A stretch of 38,511 nt of DNA from an uncultured Treponema sp. (GCA_910584475.1 CAJUBD010000022.1:1-38511); one strand, 5' to 3'; shown: positions 15,357 to 24,521, numbered from the stretch's first letter. Numbers and translations: made by a program. The notes: generated from the sequence alone by a model not told the origin.

Positions 15357-16465
15357 GGGCGGGCCTCCGAAGTTATTTTATAATTTTCAATAATTTTCTT
15401 AAGTTGCACGGCCGAATTTTTCCATGAAAATTTCTTTGCAGTTTTCATTCCTTTTTCTGACAGTTTTTTTGCAAAATCAAAGTTTGTTACAAGAGTTTCT
15501 ATTTTTTCAGCCAATTCCTCATTATTTTTGGGAGTAAAATATAGGCAATTTTCTCTATCGACAGCATATTCTCTACATCCTCCAGAATCACTGGTAATCA
15601 CTGCACAACCACATGCCATCGCTTCCAGTCCTGGAAGCCCAAAGCCTTCCCACCATGATGTAGAGATAAAAATCAAACTTTTATTATAAATCATTGAAAT
15701 GTCAATATCATTTGTCGGTTTTACAATAACTGTATTCAATGGAAATTCAAATTCAGACAAGTCCTCGTGACTAATTATAAAAATCCCTTTTATTTTACTT
15801 TTTACAGATTCGGAGAGAATTTGAAAGGTCTTGGAAAGGGTGGCAAGACCTTTCCAAGGGTGTTTTCGTCCGACCAGACAAATATTCATTTGTCGGTCGG
15901 ACGAAAACATATTATAAAAGACATCATGGTTAATAGCTGGATAAACTAAATTATACGGAACATCTGAACGTCTAGAATCTTGACAAAAACTATCATAAAC
16001 ATATTTGGAATTAAATATAAACTTTACTTTATCATGGTATGACTTCAAACAAAGAGCTTTGTAGATCTTTATAAGTATTCTTGATTTTAAAATGTAGCCG
16101 TCATCAAAAATTCTATAATCGTCTGCCTGAATAAAACGATACAAGTTCTTGTTTTTCTTGATTCGTCGTAAAAACAGGCACATTATTGGATCTGAAACAA
16201 TTATGGTTGCATCATAAAATTTTGAAGAAATCATTTTAAATACTTTTAAAATATTTGCAATCTTCTGAAATTTATTTTTTCCCAATCTGCCAAATTTTTC
16301 TATAGTAACAAGCGGATTAATATCAAAAGTATTGCTTTCTTCACTATTATTTGGACATATAATTCGTACCAAAAAAACATCTGCTAAACAATTGGCAAGT
16401 TCAAAAAACACCCTGTTTCCACCACCAATTTTTAGCGAAGGTGTTATAAAAACCAAATCTGTCAT
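15350..16465 (-). CDS. GT4-family glycosyltransferase
   Basis: 371 residues. The GT-B fold is indicated by the N-terminal ITPSLKIGGGNRVFFELA and the C-terminal donor site SWWEGFGLPGLEAMACG (E-x7-E) followed by VITSDSGGCREY. It retains sugar configuration when it adds a residue to the lipid-linked oligosaccharide at the inner face of the membrane. It starts 2 bases after the previous gene with GGAG upstream, and its end overlaps the following GT2 gene. AT-rich codon use. Donor and linkage cannot be predicted. Confidence 0.85.
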   Translation of the reverse strand: MTDLVFITPSLKIGGGNRVFFELANCLADVFLVRIICPNNSEESNTFDINPLVTIEKFGRLGKNKFQKIANILKVFKMISSKFYDATIIVSDPIMCLFLRRIKKNKNLYRFIQADDYRIFDDGYILKSRILIKIYKALCLKSYHDKVKFIFNSKYVYDSFCQDSRRSDVPYNLVYPAINHDVFYNMFSSDRQMNICLVGRKHPWKGLATLSKTFQILSESVKSKIKGIFIISHEDLSEFEFPLNTVIVKPTNDIDISMIYNKSLIFISTSWWEGFGLPGLEAMACGCAVITSDSGGCREYAVDRENCLYFTPKNNEELAEKIETLVTNFDFAKKLSEKGMKTAKKFSWKNSAVQLKKIIENYKITSEARPC

Positions 16466-16467
16466 TA

Positions 16468-17547
16468 TTATAGTTCTCCTACGATTTTAGAAAATATTTT
16501 TGCCCGCGATTCTATCGTGTAGTTATTTAAAAACAAATCATGCAAAGATTCATAAAAATTATAAATCTCTGTGTTTTTTATATTGTTTAAAACTTTTATG
16601 AATTCATCCGCTGTATCGCACACAAAAAGATTGCTATTGAAAATTTCATAACCGACCATTCCTTCTGAAGTAGTGATCAAAGGTTTCCCATACATAATAC
16701 ACTCTGCGGTTTTCGTTTTCATTCCAGAACCTTTAAAAACTGGTTGAACAACAATATCACAATTTTCATAGATTTCATCCAAAGATTGAACAAAGCCTTT
16801 CAATTCTATTTTTTTATGACAAAATAATTTCTGCTTGAATTCCTCATTTTCAAAACCTTTGCCAACAATCGTCAATGTATAATCAACATAAGGCAATATT
16901 TCTTTTGAAAACCAAACTAATCCGTCTATGTTAGGAGAAAAATATGAACCTACAAAAAGAAGTTTTCTGGGATTTTTTCGTAAAACTAATTTTCCGCGGT
17001 GACTATATGTGGAGTTCAATACAATCGGCGTTATATATGTTTTATTTGGCTTTACCTTATATGTATTTTCAACAACATTCACATCTCGCTTTGTCAAAAA
17101 AACACAACAGTCGGATAATTTAGCAGACAGCAATTCATTCTTGTAAACAGAATTTAAAACTAGTTTTTTCATTATCCAATTTGAATTACTATAAATAGTA
17201 GAATAAAGCATATATTCGCAGTTGTGAAAGAAGGAGATCACCTTTATATTTGTTTTTCTTTTCTTCACTTGATTTATAAGGATTCCATACAAACCGGGGT
17301 CACAAAAAAGGACATCTATTTTTTTTGATTTTATAAATTTTAATATTGCCTTTATATGATATTTGCTCAGTCCGCATTTATATCCATTTAAAACGGAAAT
17401 TGCTTTGTTGACAACGGAATCCGTGGGTTCTATAAGATATTCATAATATTGTAATTCCAAAGACAATAAAGCCAACTTGTTATTAGCACGACCAATACTG
17501 CCACCAGTAACATCCTTGCTTTTTATCGAAACATACAATAAATTCAT
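16468..17547 (-). CDS. GT4-family glycosyltransferase
   Basis: 359 residues from the ATG at 17547, which has GGAGAAGGTG upstream; longer starts (17631, 17565) would overlap the polymerase gene and place the signal inside the coding region. C-terminal donor-site features are GSGMKTKTAECIMYGKPL and EGMVGYE, with the strand-loop LLFVGSYFSPNIDG before it, typical of GT4 enzymes that recognise nucleotide sugars. It lies 4 bases after the polymerase gene in the same operon. Confidence 0.8.
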   Translation of the reverse strand: MNLLYVSIKSKDVTGGSIGRANNKLALLSLELQYYEYLIEPTDSVVNKAISVLNGYKCGLSKYHIKAILKFIKSKKIDVLFCDPGLYGILINQVKKRKTNIKVISFFHNCEYMLYSTIYSNSNWIMKKLVLNSVYKNELLSAKLSDCCVFLTKRDVNVVENTYKVKPNKTYITPIVLNSTYSHRGKLVLRKNPRKLLFVGSYFSPNIDGLVWFSKEILPYVDYTLTIVGKGFENEEFKQKLFCHKKIELKGFVQSLDEIYENCDIVVQPVFKGSGMKTKTAECIMYGKPLITTSEGMVGYEIFNSNLFVCDTADEFIKVLNNIKNTEIYNFYESLHDLFLNNYTIESRAKIFSKIVGEL

Positions 17548-17551
17548 TATT

Positions 17552-18688
17552 TCACCTTCTCCCATTAAAATGTTTCCATATTTGTTTTCTCTCTTGTAAT
17601 GATGAAATCTCACCAAACAACCAGTTTTCATACCAATCCTGCGGCTGGGAATAGAGAGACATTTTCAATATGCAGTAAGTTAAAACAAAAAAAGAAAAAA
17701 ATATCTTATTCCTCTTTTTTTGAAATCTTACTAATTGTGGCACTATAACCCAGTATGAAATGATAAATAGCATAGACATCCTTTCAGAAATAACCCTAAT
17801 ACCAAAAAATGCAAAATAGAATAAAATGTAAAATACAAAACATTTTAAAATCGTCTTTCCTTTTTCAGTTTTTGCTAATTTGCCAAAATTCTTATAAATT
17901 AAGCAAATCATTAACAATTTTTCGATAACTCCCAAAGAAAGAAATCCAGACAAGGCTTCATCCGTTATATAAGAATTTACCATCGAAGTAATTCTTCCCA
18001 AAGAAAAATATGTCAGTATTGAAAAAGCGGCATGCAAAATTTTTGAAGACAGCAACGCGAAAAATAAAGTTATGATGCAAATAAAAGCGAACCTGCATTT
18101 TGTCAAATTCATTCGAAAAAATGGGTAAATAAAAAAATAGACTATTGATGTACTATGAAAAAGGCAGCACAATACACAACACAAATAGTACTTCTTCCAA
18201 TTCCTTGAAACAACATACCTCAGAGCATAGAAAAATATCAAAATTGATTTTATATTTCTTTGATTATCAAAAAACATTATCATGCCGTTCATGGCAAGAA
18301 AGACCATAATTGAAAAGGAATTATTTATTTCAAAATATTCAAGACATTTATACAAGAGAATCAAATCTATGAAAGAATCACAAAATTGATAAAAGAAATA
18401 ATCATTACAAATTGTCTTGAAAAACGACATGTATACTATAAATCCAGGCTCCCACCACTGAAATTTAAGATAATCAGTAGTAACAATTTCATCTAGAGTC
18501 GCAACATTATAAAAATACACTTGGTAATTAAAAACATCTGTAAATACATATCCACGAAAACAAAAAAACACAACCAATATAAAATAATTACAATATTTTA
18601 CAGGCAGTTTTCCAAGCTGCCTGACATTGGCAGCATACCCCTGCAAAAAGAGAAATATAACTATTGTAATGTATGGAAGTGCTGTCAT
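17552..18688 (-). CDS. Wzy-like polysaccharide polymerase (EpsG family)
   Basis: 378 residues, strongly hydrophobic with about 10-11 membrane helices, large loops containing FRGYVFTDVFNYQVYF and WWEPGF, and an FHSTSIVYF segment; the D-x2-NY and FH patterns are typical of EpsG-type polymerases. It would join repeat units on the periplasmic face after Wzx export. It is the most AT-rich gene of the cluster, as is usual for wzy. The gene name is not assigned because these proteins diverge strongly in sequence. Confidence 0.75.
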   Translation of the reverse strand: MTALPYITIVIFLFLQGYAANVRQLGKLPVKYCNYFILVVFFCFRGYVFTDVFNYQVYFYNVATLDEIVTTDYLKFQWWEPGFIVYMSFFKTICNDYFFYQFCDSFIDLILLYKCLEYFEINNSFSIMVFLAMNGMIMFFDNQRNIKSILIFFYALRYVVSRNWKKYYLCCVLCCLFHSTSIVYFFIYPFFRMNLTKCRFAFICIITLFFALLSSKILHAAFSILTYFSLGRITSMVNSYITDEALSGFLSLGVIEKLLMICLIYKNFGKLAKTEKGKTILKCFVFYILFYFAFFGIRVISERMSMLFIISYWVIVPQLVRFQKKRNKIFFSFFVLTYCILKMSLYSQPQDWYENWLFGEISSLQERKQIWKHFNGRR

Positions 18689-18750
18689 CTTAACTTGGTT
18701 CCATTTCAGTCAATGCTGAATCATAAGGCATATAAAAAACGCATCATTTT

Positions 18751-19647
18751 CTACTTTATCTCCTTAATCATTTTAAATGCCTTTTTGCAGCGAAAATAAT
18801 TGTGTGGAAGAGAGTACACAAAAAGAATTTTTTGTCTCATTTTAGTGAACCCTTTATTTGACAAATTTTTTTTGAAATATAAAAGACAACTTTTCCAGTA
18901 AAACAACGCCGTCATCTTCCCGAAGTCGTATTTTATTTTGTCCTCTGCCCCAGAGCCTCCAACAAAGTGTACAATTTGCGCTCCGCCTATAATCTTCCGA
19001 GAAAGTCCATTCTTCGCCATATATAATTGCAAGTCGGACTCTTCAAAATACATAAAAAATCGTTCGTCAAATTTCGCCATCTCATTATTTTTAAGAAACA
19101 AGTCCGCGCCCGTAATATAATCAACTTTTTCAGGTCTTGAATTTATATTTTCATGATAAAGACCAATTTTTTTTGCAATTTTTTTTATTCCAACAGAATC
19201 CAACACACGCATAAAAAGATAATGAGAGACATCTTTACAAGTCGGAAATCTTCCCCCCGAATGAATGCTGTTTCCATGCTCATCTTGAAGCCAGCATCCC
19301 AACGCCCCCAAATTTTCCCGCTCTCCGTTCTCCTCCCAGTAGTCAAAGAAAATCTTCACCGCGTTGTTCAAAAGCAAGGTGTCACTGTTCAAATAGAACA
19401 CATATTTTCCCTTTGCAACTTTAAGCGCCCGATTGTTCGCCGCTCCAAAACCCAAGTTTTCATTGTTCTCTATCAAAACAATCCGCGGGAATTCCGTCCT
19501 CATCATCTCGATAGAGCCGTCCGTAGAGCCGTTGTCACTCACTATAACCTCAAAGTCTATGCCTTTCGTCTGTTCAAACACGGAACGCAGACAGTTGCGA
19601 GTGAGTTCTTTTGTATTGTAGTTTACTATTATTACGCTTACATCCAC
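18751..19647 (-). CDS. GT2 glycosyltransferase
   Basis: 298 residues from a GTG at 19647, with AGGTAA about nine bases before it. GT2 motifs: VSVIIVNYNTKELT, VSDNGSTDGS, NENLGFGAANN, LNSDT (metal/nucleotide site), GADLFLK and FFMYFEESDLQ. Members with this pattern are usually called rhamnosyl- or other deoxyhexosyl-transferases. A 95-base gap separates it from the preceding gene and contains only tiny hydrophobic frames (17 and 29 codons), neither of which I annotate. Confidence 0.85.
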   Translation of the reverse strand: MDVSVIIVNYNTKELTRNCLRSVFEQTKGIDFEVIVSDNGSTDGSIEMMRTEFPRIVLIENNENLGFGAANNRALKVAKGKYVFYLNSDTLLLNNAVKIFFDYWEENGERENLGALGCWLQDEHGNSIHSGGRFPTCKDVSHYLFMRVLDSVGIKKIAKKIGLYHENINSRPEKVDYITGADLFLKNNEMAKFDERFFMYFEESDLQLYMAKNGLSRKIIGGAQIVHFVGGSGAEDKIKYDFGKMTALFYWKSCLLYFKKNLSNKGFTKMRQKILFVYSLPHNYFRCKKAFKMIKEIK

Positions 19648-19742
19648 AATTTATTACCTATGCAAAAAAAAATATTTTTTCTGCCCGAAAACTCAAAAGC
19701 CAAGAGAATGAATAATAACAGCAACATAAAATACCAAATGTT

Positions 19743-20852
19743 TCATTCCTTATCCTCCAACACAGCCTTGAATTTTCCAAATGCTCTTTCCCAAGTGAAT
19801 TGCTTGATGAACTCATTTCCATTCCGTGCCAATCGCTTCCTCAAACCATCGTCCTGTACCAAACGCAAAATGTTTTGCGCCAAAGCATCCACATCGTAGA
19901 CAGTAGACATCAACGCAGTTTCATCATTCTTTGCATAAACGGAAAATCCACCTATATCAGTACAGACCAACGCACATCCACACATCATCGCCTCTGCGGG
20001 TGGCAATGCCATTCCTTCTGCCTTGCTAGCGGCGACAAAAATACTCGCCTTGTTGTAAATGTTGTTGTGTGTTTCTCTGTCTGGCATTTGAAAATATTCA
20101 AACCAATTAGGAACATCTGGTCTCTCTGGAGTTTCAAACATCGTCACATGCAGCTGGGGAATCTTTTCTTTTACTTTGTATAATGCCGCGATGGAGTCGC
20201 AACAGCGCTTTCTGTCATCGAGGTGATAAAGCATCGCAACCTCATACGGAGACCTTTTTTCTATTGGATTTGTCATTTTGAAATACTCAAAGTCGAAACC
20301 GTTCTCCACCAACACGGCGGAACTTCCAACAGACTCGATGCGTTCCACAAGCCATGGCGCGATTGTGATTTTTTTCAGGGGAAGCCTGTAGGAATCATAT
20401 ACACACTCACTACTAATGCCGTTCCAGCTTTCAAAATCTTGGACGAAATAGAATTTATTCTTGCTTTCTATTTGCTTTATTTTTGAAAGTTCAAAAGATG
20501 TCGCAATTGCGGTGGCGATAAATTTAGCTCCATGTATTTTCATTGTTTTTGAATTTTTGAACCTAAAAACATATTCGCAGTGAACGAGGAGATTAAGTTG
20601 AAACCAATTTGGATTACAATCCGTTTTTTTTATTTTGTTGTAGAAATAGCGCAACAGATTTACATTCCATCTTAAGAAATTAAAAAATATGTTTTTATGT
20701 TTGCTCAACTTCAAAAACTGTGGATAGACAATAAAAACCTCATATCCGTCAGCGGCAAATCTGTTTGCATATTCATACACTACTTTAAAGCCACCGATAG
20801 GGCATATATCTCTACAAGGCAAAAACCAAACAATTGTTCCTTTCGTTATCAT
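19743..20852 (-). CDS. GT4-family glycosyltransferase
   Basis: 369 residues. N-terminal PIGGFKVVYEYANRF and C-terminal SKAEGMALPPAEAMMCG (E-x7-E) followed by VCTDIGGFSVYA identify a GT-B, GT4 enzyme. The start overlaps the flippase stop as ATGA, indicating translational coupling. It acts at the cytoplasmic face on the growing lipid-linked oligosaccharide. Confidence 0.85.
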   Translation of the reverse strand: MITKGTIVWFLPCRDICPIGGFKVVYEYANRFAADGYEVFIVYPQFLKLSKHKNIFFNFLRWNVNLLRYFYNKIKKTDCNPNWFQLNLLVHCEYVFRFKNSKTMKIHGAKFIATAIATSFELSKIKQIESKNKFYFVQDFESWNGISSECVYDSYRLPLKKITIAPWLVERIESVGSSAVLVENGFDFEYFKMTNPIEKRSPYEVAMLYHLDDRKRCCDSIAALYKVKEKIPQLHVTMFETPERPDVPNWFEYFQMPDRETHNNIYNKASIFVAASKAEGMALPPAEAMMCGCALVCTDIGGFSVYAKNDETALMSTVYDVDALAQNILRLVQDDGLRKRLARNGNEFIKQFTWERAFGKFKAVLEDKE

Positions 20853-22357
20853 CTATGTGCTTCCCCTTTTGCTATCCTTGACATTGCAAAATCTAAAAGA
20901 TACCTGTACGATTCTATCTTGAGAATTTTTGACAAAAGAATATACATCGCCATAGCGACAAAAATTTGAACGAGCAAAATAAATAGCGTTGAAATCGGAA
21001 GAAGCGCCACGAGCCAGCATATTCCACAAGAAACAACCGAAAGAAAAAAAGCGGGGAGCAAGTCCTTTGTCAATTCTCTAAAACTGTAGCCAATATACAA
21101 TTTCAACATTCCCGCATGCACCACGGCTACATATACAGAGTTTACTAGAAGAGAGAGCGTAACAGCAAAGACCCCTCTTCTCAATCCTAGAACCAAGAGC
21201 GCGAAATACATGGGCTTCTTTATCAATTCTAGTTTTAGAACCGCACCACTCTCCCCAATGGCATTCAACCCTTGCACGCTAATGGAATCTATCAATTCTA
21301 TTGCTGATGACATGCATAAAATTTGCACAAAAGGAACAGAGGGTAGCCATTTCTCCGTAAGCAAAATCAAAACCATAGACCTGGCGATTGTCGCCATTCC
21401 AAAAAGCAAAGGGAATATGATATATGATGAAACTTGAACAGAGCGACGAAGCATTGTTTTTACCGTCGCAATATCATCGCTTCTATTTGAAAGGGCTGGA
21501 AAAAGCACGCTCATTATGGAAGTTAATATATTGTTTGTTATGAGAGAAGGAAATTGCTGACCTTTATTGTAGTAGGCAAGTTCTGAGGAAGTGTAGAATT
21601 TTCCAATCAGTATATTTCTAAGCTGATAAAAAAACACCCCTAAAAAACTTGATGCAAGTATCTTCCATCCATACCCCATAAGAGATTTTGCAGATTTCCA
21701 TGAGAACAGCAATTTTGGATGCCAAGAAATTGTGAATGCCAGCACGATTGAATCAACAAGCGAATTTGTCAGATATTGAATTACCAAAGCCCAAACGCCA
21801 TACCCCTTCATCGCAAAAATGATTCCTGCCACGCCGGAAAGAAGCGTGCCAAAAAGCGTTGAAAAAAAGAATTTCTTGAACATCATGTGCCTTGAGACAT
21901 AGGCGTGTTGCACAGAATTGAACGAACTTAGAGGAATCCTTAACGCGAATACTTTGAGCACGGACGAAAGAATCGGCATATTGAAAAAACTTGCGATTGC
22001 ATCCGACGCGAAAAACACCGCAAAATACAAAACTACAGAAACAACAAGACTACAATAAAAAATTGTGGAGAAGTCTGTTTCGTCAGCCTCCTTTTTCTGT
22101 ATAAGCGATGTGCTGAAACCGCTTACAACAAAAACCTCTGCAAAGGCCATGAATACAAGAACAATTGCTACAGCCCCATAATCCTCGGGAAGTAGAATCC
22201 TTGCTAGGACAAGGGATACAGCAAACGACAATCCTTGCGCTAGAATCCGTTCGGCGAATTTCCAAAAAATGCCAGAGAATACTGCATTTGCGGAAGACGA
22301 CACTTCCAACGTCTTTCTCCTGCTCTTGTCTCCCATAATTATTCTAGAAACACTCAC
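20849..22357 (-). CDS. Wzx-type polysaccharide flippase (MOP superfamily, WzxC-like)
   Basis: 502 residues with about 12-14 membrane helices. Characteristic segments are VLARILLPEDYGAVAIVLVF near the N-terminus, the GFSTSLIQKKEADE loop, and YYNKGQQFPSLITNNI in the middle. It moves lipid-linked repeat units across the inner membrane. I give the GTG at 22357, which overlaps the preceding stop (GTGA); the ATG at 22336 is an alternative, and neither has a strong ribosome-binding site. It lies directly after the small HTH gene. Confidence 0.85.
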   Translation of the reverse strand: MSVSRIIMGDKSRRKTLEVSSSANAVFSGIFWKFAERILAQGLSFAVSLVLARILLPEDYGAVAIVLVFMAFAEVFVVSGFSTSLIQKKEADETDFSTIFYCSLVVSVVLYFAVFFASDAIASFFNMPILSSVLKVFALRIPLSSFNSVQHAYVSRHMMFKKFFFSTLFGTLLSGVAGIIFAMKGYGVWALVIQYLTNSLVDSIVLAFTISWHPKLLFSWKSAKSLMGYGWKILASSFLGVFFYQLRNILIGKFYTSSELAYYNKGQQFPSLITNNILTSIMSVLFPALSNRSDDIATVKTMLRRSVQVSSYIIFPLLFGMATIARSMVLILLTEKWLPSVPFVQILCMSSAIELIDSISVQGLNAIGESGAVLKLELIKKPMYFALLVLGLRRGVFAVTLSLLVNSVYVAVVHAGMLKLYIGYSFRELTKDLLPAFFLSVVSCGICWLVALLPISTLFILLVQIFVAMAMYILLSKILKIESYRYLLDFAMSRIAKGEAHR

Positions 22358-22554
22358 TCCGCCAAGTCCCTGATGTCCACGCCGAGCGCGTCCGCTATTC
22401 GGATGCCGTCGCTTATGCGCGGCTCTGTCCCGAACTGTCGCATCGACGAAACCGTCGTCTCTGCCTTGCCCATCGCCCTCGCTATGGAGCGGTATGTGAG
22501 TTTTTTCTGCTGCCTGTAAATCTCCACCTTATCCCAGAACATTCTTACTCTCAT
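22354..22554 (-). CDS. 66-residue XRE-type HTH protein inside the polysaccharide operon
   Basis: From the ATG at 22554 the protein is essentially a single Cro/C1-like helix-turn-helix: KLTYRSIARAMGKAETTVSSM is helix 2-turn-helix 3, and ISDGIRIADALGVDIRDL is the usual closing helix. Both ends overlap neighbours (ATGA with the upstream glycosyltransferase, GTGA with wzx), so it must be translated with the operon. It is probably a DNA-binding autoregulator or modulator of the operon. Finding it welded between biosynthetic genes is uncommon. Confidence 0.75.
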   Translation of the reverse strand: MRVRMFWDKVEIYRQQKKLTYRSIARAMGKAETTVSSMRQFGTEPRISDGIRIADALGVDIRDLAE

Positions 22555-23399
22555 CCTCGCTCCGCAAATTTCCCAATCTCCCGCAATATGCGTTTGTTCA
22601 TTTCCTTTCGCTCGCTGTCGAAGAACCAACCGTATTTGCCAAAATATTTTGCCGCGCTCCGCAAATGGATTTTCAGCATTTTCCAATTTTTGTAGCTTTC
22701 CTGCGCGTGCTGGTGGCTTGCCTCCGCATCTGGAAAATAAAGTGTTTGCGAAACTCGATGCAGTCTCCGCACAAGGTCGAAGTCTTCGAAATACATGAAA
22801 AATCTTTCGTCAAACTCAATTCCGAATTTTTCAAGCGAAGAGAGACGCAGAAACAAAAAGCATCCTGAAAGGCATGGCGGATTCATCACTTGGTTGTAGG
22901 CGTGCGCGAGGCAGTTTTTTTCGTCGAGGCTTTTTTTCAGTTTTCCGAAAACTCCGAAATTCGGCAAAAATCTGCGCACGAACAGATCGAACGGATTAGG
23001 CAAAAGTCTGCAAAGTTTTTGAACCTCACCATCGGGCGAAAATATTTTCGGCATCGTGATAGACGCGTTGGGATTTTCTTCCATAAAATTTGCGAGTTTT
23101 TTCAATGTGCCCGGAACGAATGTGATGTCGGGATTCAGCACTGCGTGAAATTGCGCGTTTTCCTCGGCGGCAAGATGAAGCGCGATGTTGTGCGATGCGC
23201 CGTAGCCTAAGTTTTCGTTGTAAATGTAGCGAATCTTTTCCGACTCCTTTTCCAAAATGCGCCATTTGTCGTTCGGCGAATTGTCGATGACGAAAAACCT
23301 TGTAGCCGCTCCGTCCGCCTCAATCGAAGAAAGAAGGTTTTCGACTTGTCGCTTTTCCGTCTTGTAAAGCACTACGCTTGCAGTGATTTTTGCATTCAT
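22551..23399 (-). CDS. GT2 glycosyltransferase (rhamnosyltransferase type), first of operon
   Basis: 282 residues from the ATG at 23399 (MNAKITASVVLYKT), which matches the start of its paralogue at 15356. GT2 features: FVIDNSP, NENLGYGASHN, LNPDI, NPPCLSGCF, FFMYFEDFDL. A longer in-frame extension to 23513 is open but is basic and low-complexity and overlaps another small frame, so I reject it. GC-rich like its paralogue at the far end of the cluster. It adds a sugar, perhaps rhamnose, to the lipid-linked oligosaccharide. Confidence 0.85.
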   Translation of the reverse strand: MNAKITASVVLYKTEKRQVENLLSSIEADGAATRFFVIDNSPNDKWRILEKESEKIRYIYNENLGYGASHNIALHLAAEENAQFHAVLNPDITFVPGTLKKLANFMEENPNASITMPKIFSPDGEVQKLCRLLPNPFDLFVRRFLPNFGVFGKLKKSLDEKNCLAHAYNQVMNPPCLSGCFLFLRLSSLEKFGIEFDERFFMYFEDFDLVRRLHRVSQTLYFPDAEASHQHAQESYKNWKMLKIHLRSAAKYFGKYGWFFDSERKEMNKRILREIGKFAERG

Positions 23400-23400
23400 T

Positions 23401-23568
23401 TCAAAATCCCGCCCTTGCTTCCGTCCGTGAAAATCGCGGATAAATTTCCGCCATGTTTTCTTCCGCCATATCTTTCGGAACAATTTCCGCGCATTCGTCT
23501 TGAATGAAGCCAAGCGCGAACAACGCCCAGTCCATCGTCCTGCCGTTCTTGAGAAAACACGCTTTCAT
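23401..23568 (-). CDS. small frame, probable nucleotidyltransferase-domain remnant
   Basis: 55 residues from the ATG at 23568, with GAGG close upstream; the frame is open without a start back to about 23619. It ends one base before the glycosyltransferase start. The extended translation contains YDGRTDKGKEDIEAM, resembling the C-terminal R-x-K-D-x-x-DI segment of small MNT/DUF6036-type nucleotidyltransferase antitoxins. It is too short to be complete. It may be a gene remnant or a short leader-encoded peptide of the operon. Low certainty. Confidence 0.35.
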   Translation of the reverse strand: MKACFLKNGRTMDWALFALGFIQDECAEIVPKDMAEENMAEIYPRFSRTEARAGF

Positions 23569-23677
23569 CGCCTCGATATCCTCTTTGCCTTTATCGGTTC
23601 TGCCGTCATATATTTTTTCTCACATTGTTTTAATGAAAAACCGTATTAAAAAGCCGCTAAATACACGACTTTAACGC

Positions 23678-23707
23678 ATTATAAAACATTGTTTTACGGA
23701 ATGTCAA
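23678..23707 (-). promoter_or_regulatory. strong promoter of the polysaccharide operon with possible operator
   Basis: Minus strand: consensus TTGACA (23707-23702), an 18-base spacer, and consensus TATAAT (23683-23678). Transcription would start near 23671. The spacer contains ACATTGTTTTA (plus strand 23686-23696), repeated exactly at 23622-23632 in the early leader, 64 bp away. Paired sites in a spacer and leader are a common repressor arrangement; the divergent XRE genes are the obvious candidates. Confidence 0.65.
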
Positions 23708-23773
23708 GCGAATTTGTTTGAAAAATTCGTTAAAATAATGTATTTAAAAATGGAAAATGTTCTTAAATAAAGT

Positions 23774-24097
23774 ATGTCGTTGCAGGAAACATTCATCGAA
23801 AACCTGAAATACTATCGTCGCGCCGCCGGGTTTTCGCAAAAAGATTTGTCGGTGCTTTTGAACAAAGGCTACAATTATATCAACAGCATCGAAGGAGCAT
23901 CGTCTTTTCCGCCGCCCGCCGTCATCGATGAAATCGCGAATATTTTAAAAATTGAAGTGGAGGTTTTGTTTATGAGAGATGCCTGTCCAAAAAACCTTGC
24001 TTCTTCGTTCAAACGAAAATGGGGAGAAACTTTCAAAACTACGCTTGTTTCCCGTGTTCGCTCCGAAATAGAAAGAACTTGCGAAGAATTGTTGTGA
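23774..24097 (+). CDS. XRE-family transcriptional regulator
   Basis: 107 residues. A Cro/C1 HTH occupies about residues 8-65 (LKYYRRAAGFSQKDLSVLL, then YNYINSIEG as the recognition helix region). The C-terminal 40 residues are basic. It is followed 22 bases later by a related regulator with the same NYIN-IE-G pattern. It is transcribed away from the polysaccharide operon, with whose promoter it shares the intergenic region, so it may control that operon. A weak TTGAAA-N17-TATTTA (23718-23746) precedes it; no clear ribosome-binding site. Confidence 0.8.
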   Translation: MSLQETFIENLKYYRRAAGFSQKDLSVLLNKGYNYINSIEGASSFPPPAVIDEIANILKIEVEVLFMRDACPKNLASSFKRKWGETFKTTLVSRVRSEIERTCEELL

Positions 24098-24119
24098 AAA
24101 AAATTGCAAAGAAAATCAA

Positions 24120-24458
24120 ATGGATATTGACAAAGAAAAATTTTTTGGATATGAAAAGGCTTTTTGCGACAGACTGCGGTTTTTGCGGAACGGCAAGGGA
24201 ATTTCTGCGCGCGAGATGAGCATCGCGCTAGGGCAGAACGTGAACTACATCAACCTGATTGAAAACGGAAAGCGGCTTCCGTCGTTGCAAGGCTTCTTTT
24301 CGATTTGCGCATATCTTTCGATTTCGCCCGAAGATTTTTTCGGCGAGACGAATGAATGGGGGAGGGGCGCGAGGCAGATGCCGGAAATTTTTTCGCGCCT
24401 GCACAGAGAGCAGCTTCTTGCGATCGCGCAGATGGTTCGCGCGTTCATTGGGGAATGA
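24120..24458 (+). CDS. XRE-family transcriptional regulator (paralogue)
   Basis: 112 residues with a Cro/C1 HTH at about 14-72 (LRFLRNGKGISAREMSIAL; NVNYINLIENGKRLPS). The C-terminal part contains HREQLLAIAQMVRAF, a short amphipathic helix often seen in small phage-like regulators. It is co-oriented with the previous regulator and probably co-transcribed. A GAATG...CATTC inverted repeat followed by T6 just after the stop (24454-24490) could be a weak terminator separating it from the trp operon. Confidence 0.8.
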   Translation: MDIDKEKFFGYEKAFCDRLRFLRNGKGISAREMSIALGQNVNYINLIENGKRLPSLQGFFSICAYLSISPEDFFGETNEWGRGARQMPEIFSRLHREQLLAIAQMVRAFIGE

Positions 24459-24521
24459 AATTTTTTTCCCGGGGCGGCATTCGTTTTTTATTTCGGCAAC
24501 GAAAATTCTTTTAAATTCCTA

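Noticed and set aside
19648..19742. 17- and 29-codon hydrophobic frames between two glycosyltransferase genes
   Set aside because: Too short and AT-rich to separate from chance, although the first overlaps the upstream stop as ATGA.
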